Source: Meandrina meandrites
Lineage: Eukaryota; Cnidaria; Anthozoa; Scleractinia; Meandrinidae
Length of the DNA stretch: 64,000 nucleotides
NCBI GenBank assembly: GCA_963693305.1
Contig: OY855906.1
Span: 28,805,126-28,869,125, forward strand
Direction: 5' to 3'
Part shown: one piece after another, positions 46,063 to 58,984 of the stretch
Numbering within the stretch: position 1 is the first letter of the stretch
Layout: each line of letters begins with the position of its first letter
Program-made: the position numbers and the translations under genes
The notes under the pieces: generated by a model
Told to the model about the DNA's origin: nothing
Database searches by the model: none
The model's input: only the letters and a program-made list of their open reading frames with translations

Positions 46063-49000
46063 TTAAGAGTCTCTGACTGAATAATCCGAGCAGGGGTCGG
46101 AAGAAGGGGGTCGGCCGATCTCCACCATATTTATGTTGCATACAGGTCTTACCGACCTAGTAACCATGGCAACAATTTTTTGTTGATTGACTTCATTGTC
46201 TCGGAAATCAGACCACCCCACCAAAAAAAAAAAAAAAAAAAAAAAAATACGGCTTCCCTGCTGCTGTCGATCGTATTGTCCGAATTTCGCCTTGCAAGCG
46301 TCCCTGACAGGTATGAACAACCAACAGCTATGGCTTCTTGTCATATTATTTATTCGCTGAAGAACACATTTATTTCAAACGAGAGCCAAGTAAATGTATA
46401 CTGGGGATTGCGTGACAGCAGATCAACACGTTTCTTTCAGCGTGGCCACCAAAGGCAAAGCGCTAGCGTCCACGTAGATGAACAGAATGCCATCCCTTCT
46501 TCTTGAATACGTGATCCAAACTCAGAGATAGCTTTCAGACATCCTATAAGCGAGTTCCAAATCCAGTAGACAGCAGATAAAATAATGTTGATCTCCGTGT
46601 AAGACTGTCGTTGGTATGTAAAAATGTACGGACATTTCCACTGACTTCCGTCCGTCGTCGTTCAATTTCTGTCCATAGAGCGAATAATAAGTTGCATAAG
46701 AGGTGGAGGACATTTGAACAACCGTTGGGAAAATGACTGCAAAATGAACTTCGTCGGGACTGATCACAATATGAAACCTTGCGAGTGGACTGGGTATCAG
46801 AAAGGAGGACCCCCGGGGGAGGGTGGGGGAGGGGGTCGTTTGGTGCCTCTGCGACTGCTTACTGGGCGGAGGGAGGCTTGTTAGGAAAAATTCTGATACC
46901 AATAACAATTGCTAATGTTTTCGAAAATTCGTGTTCTGTTGTTTATCTTGTTTTTTCTTCTGGACACGTTTACTTTGATTCGCTCGCCATGCATCGTAGT
47001 CAGATCCCAGTCCGTTTCACTGTTACAAAGAACCCTAGGAAGAGTTTTGTACAAAGTCTCGCCTTTACACACGGCGATACCTAGCTTTCTATCAGAGATT
47101 TTTAGTACGTGTGCGCGGCTACCCTAATATTTGTAAGCGATGGTAAACCTTCTTTTGTTTTTGCCATCATCTAACTGCTTCGCAACATTCGTGATGGAGT
47201 GATAATTCAATTACTTTTCAGAAAAGCATGTATATTTCATCGTGGGAATAAGACATTTTGTCTGGCTTCAAGAAAATAATAAAGCAAAGTACGGGTGTTA
47301 ACAAGTTGGAAAAGTGCTTTTTTAATTTGTTTCCCTAGAAATGGCTTCACTGACAAATGCATCCTTATAGTTTGTAGAATATTTTTGGCTTCTTAGCGTT
47401 TAGTAGAAACATGAATGCCACTTTGACGTCTGACAATAGTCTGATGACCTTCATTAACAAAAAAACTAATTTCCTTCATGGAGTTGACACATGAGCAGCA
47501 AGTCGGGTAAGCACCGTGTTTACAACAGCTGTCGTTCACGACGCGAATGCAAGTAGTTGTACAGTATTTACTTTACCTAAAAAATGGAATATATCAAAGT
47601 TCACATTCGTCCCTTATCGGATTTCATACCTAGGTGTAAAAACCTGTGACATTTTTCTTTGTTTTAGAGTTCTTGTTTTTCTACTCTGTATTGCTTCGAG
47701 GTTCTTTGTTCTCTGCTTAGGTCACTGGTGAGTTTCACAGGTTTTTAGACAGTTTTTTTTTCAATTCCAAAGCGGAATGTCCACACTACAAATTTCGCCG
47801 CTCTGTTTCGTTACTTTAATTGGTTACGTTTTCCATCTAACGGAAGGCAGTGGGTAGTCAGAAACGTAGAGAAGGCTTGCTGATTTTCGACTGTGGTTCA
47901 CTCTGAGCTGACTCCAGATCCGTGGAGGTGTCAAAACACGTACAGATAACAGCAATGCGGTGCCAATTCCTCTCTTTAGCTGCAAGGAAAACGTTAGTGG
48001 GTACACTTTATTTGCGTTCATTTGTGCTCAGTGGAGCGCGCAGGCGACACGCACGAGGCTTTTAACAGAAGTACACTTTATTATTACATAGATGCGAGTG
48101 TTTTACTGGAAAATAGACCAGTGATAAAATTTATACGAAATTACATCCGAAACCGTAGTGGCGCATTTTCCATAATATCCTCACTAGTGAGATCTAGTGA
48201 GGATATCAATGACGTCATTTCGCGCCATTGTACTCCTGCCAAACGTTGTTAAACACAACACACTAAAAAATCTGTTCATTCCACCACTTTGTAAATACAA
48301 CCAACGGTTATTGTAGTCCCCACCTGTTGTTTTTTGTTTCGTGGTTTACTTTTTCTTCTGCTTTTTTCTGCCTTTTTCTATTGCGCTAAAGAAAGTGATG
48401 TATCAGAAAACAGAGGGTGGAAGTAGAAGAGATAGATATCGCTTATATATCGCTTTCCCTTGATTTTCAAATTGACAAATGAATCCAGGGCGTGGGATCG
48501 AAGGAAAAGAGCCTGACTACTAGTCGCTACCCTCTGTACCAAAAGGTGAGTAAAGGACACTCCTCCTCCCCTTTTATGGGATTTATGTCATATTATTATA
48601 TTGTTACGGGTGTAAAAAAAAAATATTATTCCGCCGGAACCTGCTGTCCTTGCTAGCCAAGTGTGAAGGCATAGTCGCTAAATCATCATGTCTGGCTCTC
48701 GCGATAGGCAAGTGAGAATTTGAAAGACATTTGAAAGACTGTGCATTGAAACACATTTGCATAAAAAAGACAGGTGAAAAACATTTTTCTGCACAGTCCT
48801 TATTCCACAGTCTGTGTTTTGTACTGACCAATCCAATTAAAAATGTACTGAAAATCCAATCCAACTTATTTAACTTGATCGTTCATTACCCTAGGCTTGA
48901 TTTCCAGCCGTTTTGTAAGCCTGCGTTCCTTGGGAGGAGAATGACACAACGGACTCCAAGAACGGATGGAGATCGAGCCAAACGTTACCCGGATTCCAGG

Positions 49001-50235
49001 GGTTTTCCGCAAGTCCATTCCTGATGGGTTTCTTAAAGCCATGCCAGGTTACTAAGCACTATGATTTATCCCAGGTTTATGTCAGAATTTACCAAGCAAA
49101 CATCATTCGCCTCTGCAACTTAGTTCCATGGCCTTGTCTGACGAAACAACGGACCATAACTAAGCCTCGAGACGTCAGAGGTCAGTGGGAATACGGTAGC
49201 CGAACATTTAACAAAGTTATGAACATAATATCAGCTCAGCGGTGCCAGTTTATTCCGTGCCTACTTTCTACCGAGCTTATACAAGACCCATACAGCTCAT
49301 TTATGGATGTTTGAAAGCTTTTTAGGAATCAAGATCAAGTATTCAGGGATGAAAGGAAGCATTCTTCTAATCAACGGGAAACATTTTGCTTTGGCTTGAT
49401 GTCCTTGATGGCCAAGCTGAAAGCTTCGTGTTCAACTGTTGTCACGCAATCTCCAGCATATGCGTAATGGCCGTACTTTATCAGCATTTTTGTCTCTCGC
49501 TCAAAATGAATATGTTTTACGGGGTAAACACAAAATAGCAAGACAGGAAAAAAAGTTATTGATTGTTTACAGCTGTTAGGAGACGTTTACACAGCCAAAT
49601 ACGGATCAACCGATCGAGAGTAGCAGAATTTGCTTGGGTAAGTGAAAGTCGTCGAAGCGGTAAAACAGTGAACCGTTAAAATAATTCAAATTCGCTGGCC
49701 CAATTTTAACACTAGCTTAAAACATTCTCCTATATGTGGTGAGTAACTTGCAATTAGTTTGATATTTGTATCTTCCCGGACCCTCGAGAAACAGGAATTT
49801 TAAAATGCCTAGTTTTGCGACTTTTGAAAACGTCGCGAAGTATGCCTTCTAGAATTGCATGCAGAACTTGAGTGATGTATAGTAAACATTTGTTCTTGTA
49901 TGCATTTAAACCATCAAAGAATAAGTGTTATGTTGATGTAAAATTAAATCTGTTGCTTGAAAAAGTTTAGAGATACACACTGCTAAAGTTGGCCCAAAAT
50001 CACAACTTTTGTCACGCCACTGGGGCAATTTTTTATTTTTCTTTTTTTTGGGGGGGGGGGGGGGGGGGGGTGGTTGTCTGATCTCCGAAACAATGGAGTC
50101 AATCAACAAAAAAATGTTGCCATGGTTACTAGTTGGGTAAAGCCTTTATGCAACATAAATATGGTGGAGATCGGCCGACCCCCTTCTTCCGACATTTTTT
50201 GATTTTGCCCGGATTACTCAGTCAGAGACTCTTAA
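46063..50235. mobile_element. TTAA-flanked 4.17-kb element with about 170-190-bp TIRs
   Basis: TTAA at 46063-46066 and 50232-50235. Inside, GAGTCTCTGACTGA and TCAGTCAGAGACTC start long inverted arms that include GAAGAAGGGGGTCGGCCGAT, CCACCATATTTATGTTGCAT and TTGTTGATTGACT variants. Each arm ends inward in a homopolymer: A-run at 46222-46246 on the left, T plus G run at 50041-50070 on the right. The interior carries no transposase I can recognise; its short frames (46522-46908 minus, 46779-47084 plus and others) lack motifs. TTAA target use points to piggyBac or Kolobok-like mobilisation of a non-autonomous element. Confidence 0.75.
48175..48206. repeat. palindrome next to a CRE-like site
   Basis: ATATCCTCACTAG, TGAGAT, CTAGTGAGGATAT: perfect 13-bp arms. 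TGACGTCA follows at 48210-48217. It is inside the 4.17-kb element and might mark a nested MITE end. Confidence 0.85.
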
Positions 50236-51204
50236 GATGAAACCTAAAGTCTCTATAGCCTCAAATTCGACCTGATATAATATATCCACGGCTCTGAAAA
50301 TAATTGCCTCCACGTTAACCAGTCCTAGAAAGTTGTTGATGTTGCTTAATAAAAAAGGCAGGTTTTTCTTCATAAATAAATGGAGTTAAGTTACTCATGA
50401 ATTTGAATTTACGTACATATTAATAAGCTCACTGTGTAAATTCTTGTTTGCGTGAAGAATGGAAAGGAAATTGGAAATTCCTGACGAGTGTACATTTGCA
50501 TTTAAAGATCTACACAGCTGCTTTCAAAGCGAAAAGAACAGTAATAACTAAATCAAGGTCAGTTGCTCGTCTAGATGGTAAAACTCAACAACGGATTCGT
50601 CTTCTTCAGCCGCTCTGTAATCCAAATGAGAGAATTCAATGATGAATTGGTAAGCAATAGCACATTGCACTGAAAATACAAGTAATAGTTTTTTTTTACT
50701 TTAAATGACTGGTATGGAATAAAGGAAGGGCTATTCACAGCATTATTACTTTAGATATTGGATTTAGAAATGACCTTTTCAAAAACTGAAGCAGTTTGAT
50801 AACAAACTATTGGTGTCAAACTTTCATTCGGTATAACTGATTTTGATATTTTCTCAGGCTTTTTTTAGTGATGGAATCAGTTTTATTAAATGAAAAAGCA
50901 ATTCAAAATAATATTATCGGTGACAAATGAATTAGATATGGTAGTGATGAATCATAACTTTATTGTAATCCCCGGTGATGGTTTGTTATTTCCTTTGGAT
51001 ATAGGACAAAGTGACATCGTTTTAATGTACGTTTTTCATGTAAGTCAAGCCAAATTTTCATCATTTTATCAGATAAGTTAATTAAGTACCGAAAAACTTG
51101 GTCAAACGTCGACCAACATTTACCGGTTTGAGTGGTAACCGTTTCTAGGCAACCATATGGCTTATTCTACTAGTTGACCTAAAGGTGGCAAACACGCCTC
51201 TTTA
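50236..51204. other. no supported gene
   Basis: AT-rich with short frames on the + strand (50448-50642, 50890-51081) that show no family motif. Confidence 0.35.
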
Positions 51205-51294
51205 CTTTCTTTAACGGCGACCTCATTGTGGAATATAGAAAACTGATATACCAAACAAGCTTTGGACTTAACCTCCATTTCAGTCTCAGCTAAC

Positions 51295-51485
51295 TGTAAC
51301 GTTATTATGTCACGCAATCACTTTATATCACGTGACTTGTGTTAGCCAATCGTGTGCGTTTAAATCCATGTGCTCGGAGAGATTGACTTCACTTGTAAGT
51401 GTAGAGGCTGTTTTGACTTCGCTTATTAAAAGTCTTGGATTCCAACTACCTTTGTGAGTGGTTATTACAAATAGGAATCGTAACA
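51295..51485 (+). repeat. Gypsy 5' LTR
   Basis: Starts TGTAACGTTATTATG and ends GAATCGTAACA. By eye it differs from the 3' LTR at 5 of 191 positions, so the insertion is fairly young but not new. It contains TTATATCACGTGAC (an E-box CACGTG). Confidence 0.95.
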
Positions 51486-51503
51486 TGGTGTCAGGAGTGG
51501 GAT
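51486..51503 (+). other. Gypsy primer binding site
   Basis: TGGTGTCAGGAGTGGG directly abuts the LTR end, as expected for a tRNA primer complement. The primer tRNA is not identified. Confidence 0.75.
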
Positions 51504-51575
51504 CCTAAACTATCTTCGTCCTCGAACTGCAGTTAAAGCCTTTAAGAGTGACCTGCAAAACGTGGAAATCGAGAA

Positions 51576-54500
51576 ATGCCTACAGAAACCCCTGGTTCGA
51601 CCTCTGGTTCAACACAAGTTTCTTTACCGACTTTTACGTCGAATGTACCTCCACCAGGACGGTTGGAATTAAAGGGAAAGCTTTCGGACAACTGGAAGAA
51701 GTGGAAACAAGTATGGGACGCATACGAAACCGTCACGAAGTTAACTGAGAAAGAAAGCAGATTTCGCGTAGCGACTTTCATCACATGCATTGAGGCGGAC
51801 GCGCTCGAAGTACACAACGGTTTGCCATTTCGTACCGAAGATGAGAAACAGGACATCAACGTCGTTTTAGATCTATGGAACTCTCATTGTATTGGCCAGA
51901 CGAATGTCATTTATGAACGCTACAGGTTCAACAACCGAAAACAAGAGCCTCACGAATCAATCGATGCTTACGCGACAGCACTGCGAGCTTTGGCAGCCAC
52001 GTGCGAATTCGGTACCTTGAAGGATGAAATGATTCGCGACCGTCTTGTCTGTGGAATCGCCGATAATAGCATTCGACGAAAGCTTTTACAAGATCCGAAG
52101 TTGTCGCTAGTTAAATGTTTGGATATCTCCCGATCGACAGAAGCCACGACTACTCACCTTAAGGAAATCAGCGGACAATCTCCAAGCTCAAACACGCCAG
52201 TGGAAAATGTCAATGCGTTAGAGAAACGAAAAAAATCGAAAGCGCCACCCAAAAGACCCAACAAGAATCCGAAACAACCCATACCTGATTCTAAAGAGTT
52301 GTTGAACTGCTGTAAACACTGCGGAAAAAGTCACATCAAGCAACGCACTAAATGTCCCGCGTTTGGAAAGATTTGCAGTGCTTGCAAGAAGCCAAACCAT
52401 TTTGCAGAAATGTGCAAGAGTTCTCCCGGTAGAAATAGCCTACCACGGAACGGTGTTAACTTGGTAGACCCGGATTATTCATCCGAAGAAGAATTGCTTT
52501 CCGTAGCCTTTGACACGACTGAAGGAAATGTGCATACGGTCCACGAAGACAGCCTTCCCGGAAAGAAAATCTTCGCGACCATGGAAATCGCAGGAGAAAC
52601 TGTCCAAATGCAGATTGACACGGGTGCTTCGTGTAATGTTTTATCTCAGAAGTTTGTGCCGCCAGGAACAAACATTGTTGAGTCCGACCGTACTTTGAAG
52701 ATGTACAGCAAGTCTACAATGCCTGTTTTAGGAACATGTCGAGTGAGCATGCGTAACCCGAAGAACAACAAGAAATACAATGCTGAATTTGTTGTTGTGA
52801 AAGGCGATTACACATCGCTGATTGGATCTCGTGCTTCTCAGCAAATGAATCTAGTAACAGTGCAGCAAGAGAACATTCAGCAAGTCACCACTAATACTGC
52901 AAGCCTTACCGTGGAACAAGTAAAAGAAGAGTTTGGTGACGTGTTCAAGGGACAGGGCTGCATGGAAGGAAAACTTCACCTCGAAATTGACAAGACAGTC
53001 ACACCAGTAATCAATCCACCTCGCCGAGTTCCATTTGCACTCAAGGATAAACTGAAGTCGGAACTTGATCGCCTGGAGGAACTGCAAATGATTCGCAAAG
53101 TAGAAGAGCCTACCGACTGGGTGTCAAGTCTCGTAGTTGTTGAAAAACCCAATGGAAAATTGAGAGTCTGTATTGACCCGGTCCACCTGAATCAAGCACT
53201 GAAGCGGTCACACTATCCTTTACCTGCCATAGAAGATGTTCTTCCTGATCTAGCTGATGTCAAAGTCTTCAGCAAAGCAGACCTCAAGGATGGTTTCCTT
53301 CATGTTGAGCTCGATGATGAGTCAAGCTTGCTGACGACATTCCAGACGCCATGGGGACGTTTCTGTTGGAAGCGTATGCGATTTGAAATCTCACCTGCCC
53401 CTGAGCTGTTTCAACAAAAGCTTGATCAGAATTTAGAAGGGTTACCTGGTGTACACAGAATCTTTGACGACCTGCTGATTACAGGAAATGGTGCTACCCT
53501 GTCAGAAGCATCACTTGACCATGATAAGAGCTTAAGAAGCCTCTTGAAAAGATGCCAAGAAAGGAACATTAAGCTCAATAGAGAGAAGTCTGAGTTCAAA
53601 TGCCCCCAAGTTCCATTTATCGGTCACTTGTTAACCAGTGAAGGATTGAAACCTGATCCGAAGAAAGTCGAAGCTATCTGCAGCATGCCAAAACCTGAAG
53701 ATGTCCAAACCGTACAGCGCTTTGTGAACACAGTCAAGTACCTCTCTAGGTTCCTAGAAGACCTGTCTGATATGTCTGAGCCCCTCCGCAGACTAACACA
53801 TAAAGATGTTCCCTGAGAGTGGTCTCAAGAGCAAGAAGAAGCCTTTGCGGAGATTAAACAAGCCGTCTCTACCGCTCCAGTCTTGAAGTTCTTCACTCCA
53901 AATGCACCTACTGAAGGAGAAGGAGACGCGTCAGAGAAAGGAATTGGCTTCGCGCTTATGCAACATGGTCAGCCCGTATCTATGCTAGCAGAGCTCTCAC
54001 AAAAGCCGAACAAAACTACTCACAGATTGAGAAGGAGCTACTCGCCCAAGTATTTGGCATGGAAAAAACCATCAGTACGTTTATGGCCGGAAGGTTACTC
54101 TGTGGACAGACCACAAGCCTTTGGAGATGATTGCTAAGAAACCCCTTGCCGCTGCTCCAAAACGGCTACAACGTCTTATGTCGCGGCTAATGCAGCACGG
54201 TGTAGAAATAAAGTACAAGCGTGGCCCAGAGTTGTATCTTGCCGATACTCTTTCCAGAGCATACCTACCTCAGGAACACCTTCCAGGAAAGGCAGATCAA
54301 GAAGTAGAAAGAATCCACTCTGTGAATTTCTTGTCAGTGTCCGAGCCACAAATCCAAGAAATCCGTGAAGAAACTGCCAAAGATCCTGTCCTGCAGTCTC
54401 TGAAAGCGGTGATTCTGAATGGATGGCCCAACCAAAGAGAAAGCCTACCTGCTGAGCTGCACCAATACTTCAATGTGAGAGATGAGTTGGCTGCTCAAGA

Positions 54501-55722
54501 TGGTGTTATTTTTAAGGGTCCAAAGTGCGTCATCCCAATGAGTCTGAGACCCAAGATTAAAGAGAAGCTCCACCGATCCCATATCGGTATTCAAGGTTGC
54601 TTGAGAAGGGCACGTGAAGTTGTCTATTGGCCCAACATGGACAGAGAACTGGAAGAATTTATCTCAAAGTGTGAAACCTGCAACACCTTCCAGCCTGCGC
54701 AACAAAAAGAGCCTCTAATTTGCCATGAAGTTCCACAACGCCCCTGGGAAAAAGTTGGCTGCGACATATTCACATGCAATAACCGTGATTATCTGTGTAC
54801 AGTTGACTATTTCTCGGATTACTTCGAGATCGACGAGCTACACAAGGCAAAGACAGGAGCTGTAGTGATTGGAAAGGTGAAGAAACGTTTCGCCACCCAT
54901 GGAGTTCCTGATACATCCCACAGTGACAACGGTCTACCTTTCAATTCAAACGAATTTTCAGCTTTTGCCGCTATGTATGAGTTTGAACACGTGACCAGTT
55001 CACCGGAGTATCCGCAAAGCAACGGCAAAGTCGAGAATGCAGTAAAGACATCCAAGAATTTGATGAAGAAAGCTGCCAGTACCAACTCGGATTTCCAGCT
55101 TGCCCTACTGGACTGGCGGAACACTCCAACTGAGGGTATGCAGAGTTCACCCGCACAGCAAATGTTTGGCAGACGTACCCGAACCCTGCTGCCGACTTCA
55201 AGAGAACTCCTGGAACCCCAGCTAGTCAGAGACGTGAGAGAGAGAAAGCTACATAGGAAAGAAGTTCAGACGCGCTATTTCAACCGAAATGCCAAAGAAC
55301 TTCCAAGTCTTACCAATGGTGATGTTGTTCGCATGAAACCGCAAGCCTCAGATGGGAAGAGCCGATGGATCAAGGCCCAAGTTGAACAACAAGTAGATGT
55401 CAGATCCTATGCTTTTAGAACAGAAGATGGCAGGTTATTCCGAAGAAACTGCAAACATCTTCGACAGTCACAAGAACCGTTTATGTCTAAAGATGTTGAT
55501 GTTGAGATTCAAAGTCTAATTTTGAACTGTCCACCAACCGAAAGCAACACAGAACCAGGACCAACAGAGAGTAGCACAGGGAACCCAATACCCAGCAAGC
55601 AAACAGACCCAGGACCACAAGCCATCAGGCCAGCGTCACCAGCTGAATGTCACAAGAGCAGTGCAGTTACTCGTAGCGGACGCTCTATCCCTCCCCCTGG
55701 CTACTTGAAAGACTTTGTTTAG
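51576..55722 (+). pseudogene. Gypsy gag-pol polyprotein with stop and frameshifts
   Basis: Start ATG at 51576. Gag region to about residue 220, zinc-finger segment (CCKHCGKSH and CSACKKPNHFAEMC, about 247-285), retropepsin with IDTGAS near residue 348, RT with FSKADLKDGF and FDDLLI (near residue 630, usual YxDD position), then TGA at 53814-53816 where Trp would fit. RNase H (GDASEKGIGFAL) is followed by a one-base frameshift near 53983 and a further shift near 54065-54110. Integrase in the last frame has an H-H-C-C finger (LHRSHIG to CETC), CDIF, SDNGLPF and NGKVENA as the D, D, E positions, and a C-terminal GD-V-R-M-K-P module with RRNCKHLR. At least three lesions break one continuous reading, so no active enzyme set is made from this copy. 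Confidence 0.93.
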
Positions 55723-55856
55723 ACCTAGTCTTTTGTCGTTTATTCGTTAGAACTTTAAGTATGTTTTCATTTACTACTCAGACATTTTTGATGGACATTT
55801 TCCCTTTATAAGAGTGTTTATTTGTTCACTCTTCTGTTATAGTTTAGTTTCATTTC

Positions 55857-55870
55857 TAAAGAAGGAAAGG
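55857..55870 (+). other. Gypsy polypurine tract
   Basis: AAAGAAGGAAAGG immediately upstream of the 3' LTR, the plus-strand primer site. Confidence 0.75.
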
Positions 55871-56061
55871 TGTAACGTTATTATGTCACGCAATCGCTTT
55901 ATATCACGTGACTTGTGTTAGCCAATCGTGTGCGTTTAAATCCATGTGTTCGGACAGATTGACTTCACTTGTAAGTGTAGAAGCTGTTATGACTTCGCTT
56001 ATTAAAAGTCTTGGATTCCAACTACCTTTGTGAGTGGTTATTACAAATAGGAATCGTAACA
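55871..56061 (+). repeat. Gypsy 3' LTR
   Basis: Same length as the 5' LTR. The five differences are a/g, c/t, g/c, g/a and t/a, scattered over the first 130 bases. Confidence 0.95.
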
Positions 56062-57620
56062 CTAACCAGTGACGTGGGCCAGATCGATGGGCAAAATTTT
56101 ACACCCACGCTCTCTGGAATTGATGTAATCGCGAGTCTAACGCCATTCCACATTCAACCCCTTGTCCAAGAGTTATTCTGTGTCCGCACCCTTTTCGAAT
56201 TGAGGATCACCCTGGCTACATACTTAGCTTATGGTATGCACTAGGGAACAACCAATTAGGGTGCGTGTAATATTAACGACAAGGCCCAATGTTGTCGTAG
56301 ACTTGTCTGTATTTATCCCACACTGTAGTCGACAATGATGATTTTTTGACGGACGACGAAAAATTGGCTAGTGTGCTGTAGCCTTAATCCAATACTGTGG
56401 CATAGAGTTTATGCCTGTCCAAAGATTTTGCAATCATTTTGATAATATTCCACTTTCCTTCACATTCTTGATGTAACATGAAATCCTTGTTCTCATAGCA
56501 ACCTCAGTGTGTAGTAGTTGGATTGGATTGTTCAGTCGAGTAATGTAATATGCCCAATTTGAAAAACAATTCAGATGTTCCAAAAAATTTGATTGGACAG
56601 ATTGTATTCAGGCATCATCAGCACAATATATCTTGGGAAACTGTTCAAATTACTAACGAGTTAATTTATTAAAAAAGATGATGAATTTATTCAACTTTGA
56701 CGACGGCTCGATTGTATGCTATTAGCAGAGTCGGTAGATGGGGCAACACAAAAGTGACTGATTGGCGAATATAAATTTACTTAATTTGGCACCTGCTGTT
56801 TAAGTGTTGCATTTGAATTTGTCAGTCCCGTGATTATAACCATAACACAGGAGAATTAAATGCAGACATGCAGGTTGAGTGCCAGATCAATTTTGTTCAG
56901 GTTTGTGCCATCTTTGGCCTTTCTTCGTACCGTATATTTAAAAAATAATAATAACACTAGATTAGTTATGGGTTTCATTTTTTCGCTACACCTTTTGAAA
57001 CAAATTAGTGATAATTCGCTTGCTAATGAATTGGCATCAAGGTTTGATCCGTTTTTTTTTTCGTTCATGTTACATAAAAGACGGTTAGATGATGGTTCAT
57101 TATGGTACCATGTCAATCGTTCGCTCATTTAAGTTAAGGTGATGCTTTTAGCTCATAGCTTTACGCCTTTCCAAGAACGATTTTAGAATATAACATGTGG
57201 TTTGTTTCGTTTTATAAAATTATCTTGCTAGTGGACGAACTGGCGAATTATTTCTGTAGTTTCATTACACCTTTTTTTTTTTCAACCCAGCAAAAATTAA
57301 GACTGGAAAAAAGCAACAACAAAAAACATATAGAGTAACTATTATGGTCCATCATCACTCTCCGCTATTCAATATTTAATTCAATGTTGCAATCACCAGG
57401 GAAACGTCCATCTTTGTCATGGAGACTTACTTCTGGGTTAGGTCAGTTTAAGTAGATTGCATCTTTGTAATGGATTGTTTACGCACGTCATAGTGGAGAT
57501 CGATGTTTCTTTTATTGAAATTTCTAAAATTTCCACTACTGAACTGTATTATTTATTAACACATTTAACATAACAACAGATATGCACGGGTGGCACATAG
57601 CAAACCTTGAAGTTGTTTCG
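56062..57620 (+). repeat. spacer block paralogous to 2460-6550
   Basis: Continues the gene 1 spacer homology after the Gypsy insertion: AGAGTTATTCT and ATCACCCTGGCTACATA near 56160-56225, CCAATTAGGGTGCGT near 56250, GACGACGGCT near 56700, AGTGCCAGATCA and GTACCGTATATTT near 56880-56940, CACGGGTGGC near 57585. It lacks the foldback MITE present in the gene 1 spacer. No gene; the mutually antisense 90-aa frames at 56856-57132 are not conserved in the other copy. Confidence 0.75.
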
Positions 57621-58654
57621 TAAGCAAATAGCAAATCCCTTCCATTCATAACAACTCTGGATTGTTCGGGTCTGTTAATTAACGGTAGTGAGTTAAGATA
57701 TATGTATATGCGAATACGTTTAAAAACGAACATGCTACAAAGACCCTGGATAACCCGAACAAGCAGTCGTTTCCCTTAGATTTTCTCTTGTCCATTAAAG
57801 ACGAAAGTATTGCATGCCTTGAGTAGCGCCGTGCAACAGATAAAGACCGTCCATATGCTTAATTGTGACGCATCGTTTTGATGAAATTCGCACTATTATA
57901 AAAGTTATCACGTAATGAAAACCTGCATTTACACAATTTCTTCTGTAGCCTTCTTATTTTTACGTGTAAATGGAAATTCCATGTGTCAAATTCATACAAA
58001 AAATCGGAACTCTACCCTCTTCCCTCTGAGTTTTCGGAATTTTAAATTCTAACGTATACGGTTTGGGACTGTCACTAGTTACTATAGTTATACGCGCGTA
58101 ATGATGTTTTTGCACAGCAAGTGTTCCCCCAAATTGAGTTTACCATTTTGCGTTTCAATACGTTCCAAAAATAATCGTTAATACCACAAAATACCATCTT
58201 CAGCAATCCCTTAGCAACTACTCTGTACTACTCTGATCTGTAGTCAAGGAACCCCCTAATAAGGCATTATCTCCTAATCATATTATTCGCGAAGAAACTG
58301 TCTACATCACTAATACATTAGCCTGTAAGTACACCTGTAGAAAGTTTTGGGCAGATGACAGAATAATATAGTATTACAAGCTATTACAGGTTGTTGTTTT
58401 ATAACCTTTTCCTTCAAATTTAGCAAGTTAAAGGAAATTTGATAACGCTCCATCCCCAGTCTATAATGAAACACAAAACACTTTATTAGCTGGAATCATT
58501 AACAGATGCTAATAATACCAATGTAGACTATTTTTCTTTTCTTTTTTTTTTGCCATGCCGCAAATGAAAAAAAGAAAAGAAAGGCTTTTTGTAGGAGATG
58601 TAGTGGGAACTTTTTGACTCAGACATAACGCTTCCATTTGAGCACAGAAAAAGT
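57621..58654. other. no supported gene
   Basis: In the gene 1 copy of this spacer a receptor gene follows within about 400 bp. Here I looked for receptor motifs (GNSLLVL, DRY, NPFVYAW equivalents) and saw none. Confidence 0.4.
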
Positions 58655-58835
58655 GAGGGTGTTAAAGAACACCGAGGGTAGTATAAATTTACACTATATC
58701 CGTGTTACCACAACACCAACATGGTGTAATTACAATATTACACTAATGCGGTGTTAACTAACACCAAACTGGTGTAATCGAAACATTGTGCAACACCTTG
58801 TTGGTGTTTTTTATTTTACACTGCAACCGTGTATA
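58655..58835. repeat. cluster of short inverted GGTGTTA/GGTGTAA motifs
   Basis: GTGTTAAAGAACACC, AACACCAACATGGTGTAATT, ATTACACTAATGCGGTGTTA, ACACCAAACTGGTGTAA and AACACCTTGTTGGTGTT follow each other, each unit being a small palindrome. It can fold in many alternative ways. Similar arrays occur in other animal genomes as MITE-like sequence; the family is not identified. Confidence 0.75.
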
Positions 58836-58984
58836 TAGAAATTGCAGCGGTATATAGAAATTAGGAGAGCGCCCACAAACATGATATTTTGTTGCTTACA
58901 GTTTTAGCTTTTTGAGCTGTTAATTTGGGATAATTAGACCCTAAGGTAAATTGCTCTGCAGTCTAATGTCAGAGCTTGAAGGGT

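Larger units (their letters stand above)
51295..56061 (+). mobile_element. Gypsy/Ty3 LTR retrotransposon, structurally complete, 5-bp TSD CTAAC
   Basis: Two 191-bp LTRs (51295-51485, 55871-56061) enclose primer binding site, gag-pol and polypurine tract. CTAAC occurs at 51290-51294 and 56062-56066. The paralogous spacer at about 2455-2470 (TTTCACCTAGCTGACGTGG) is the empty site. The order protease, RT, RNase H, integrase makes it Gypsy; the gag and integrase look most like the Mag-type elements often annotated as K02A2.6-like (recognition only). No env frame. Coding is interrupted, so it is not autonomous. Confidence 0.95.

Noticed and set aside
46522..46908. A 128-aa minus-strand frame in the 4.17-kb TTAA element, considered as a transposase remnant.
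   Set aside because: No DDE or other catalytic pattern, low-complexity Pro/Ser stretch, and overlapping frames on the other strand.
56856..57132. Two fully overlapping antisense 90-aa frames.
   Set aside because: They lie in the duplicated spacer and are not preserved in the paralogous copy at about 5800-6060.
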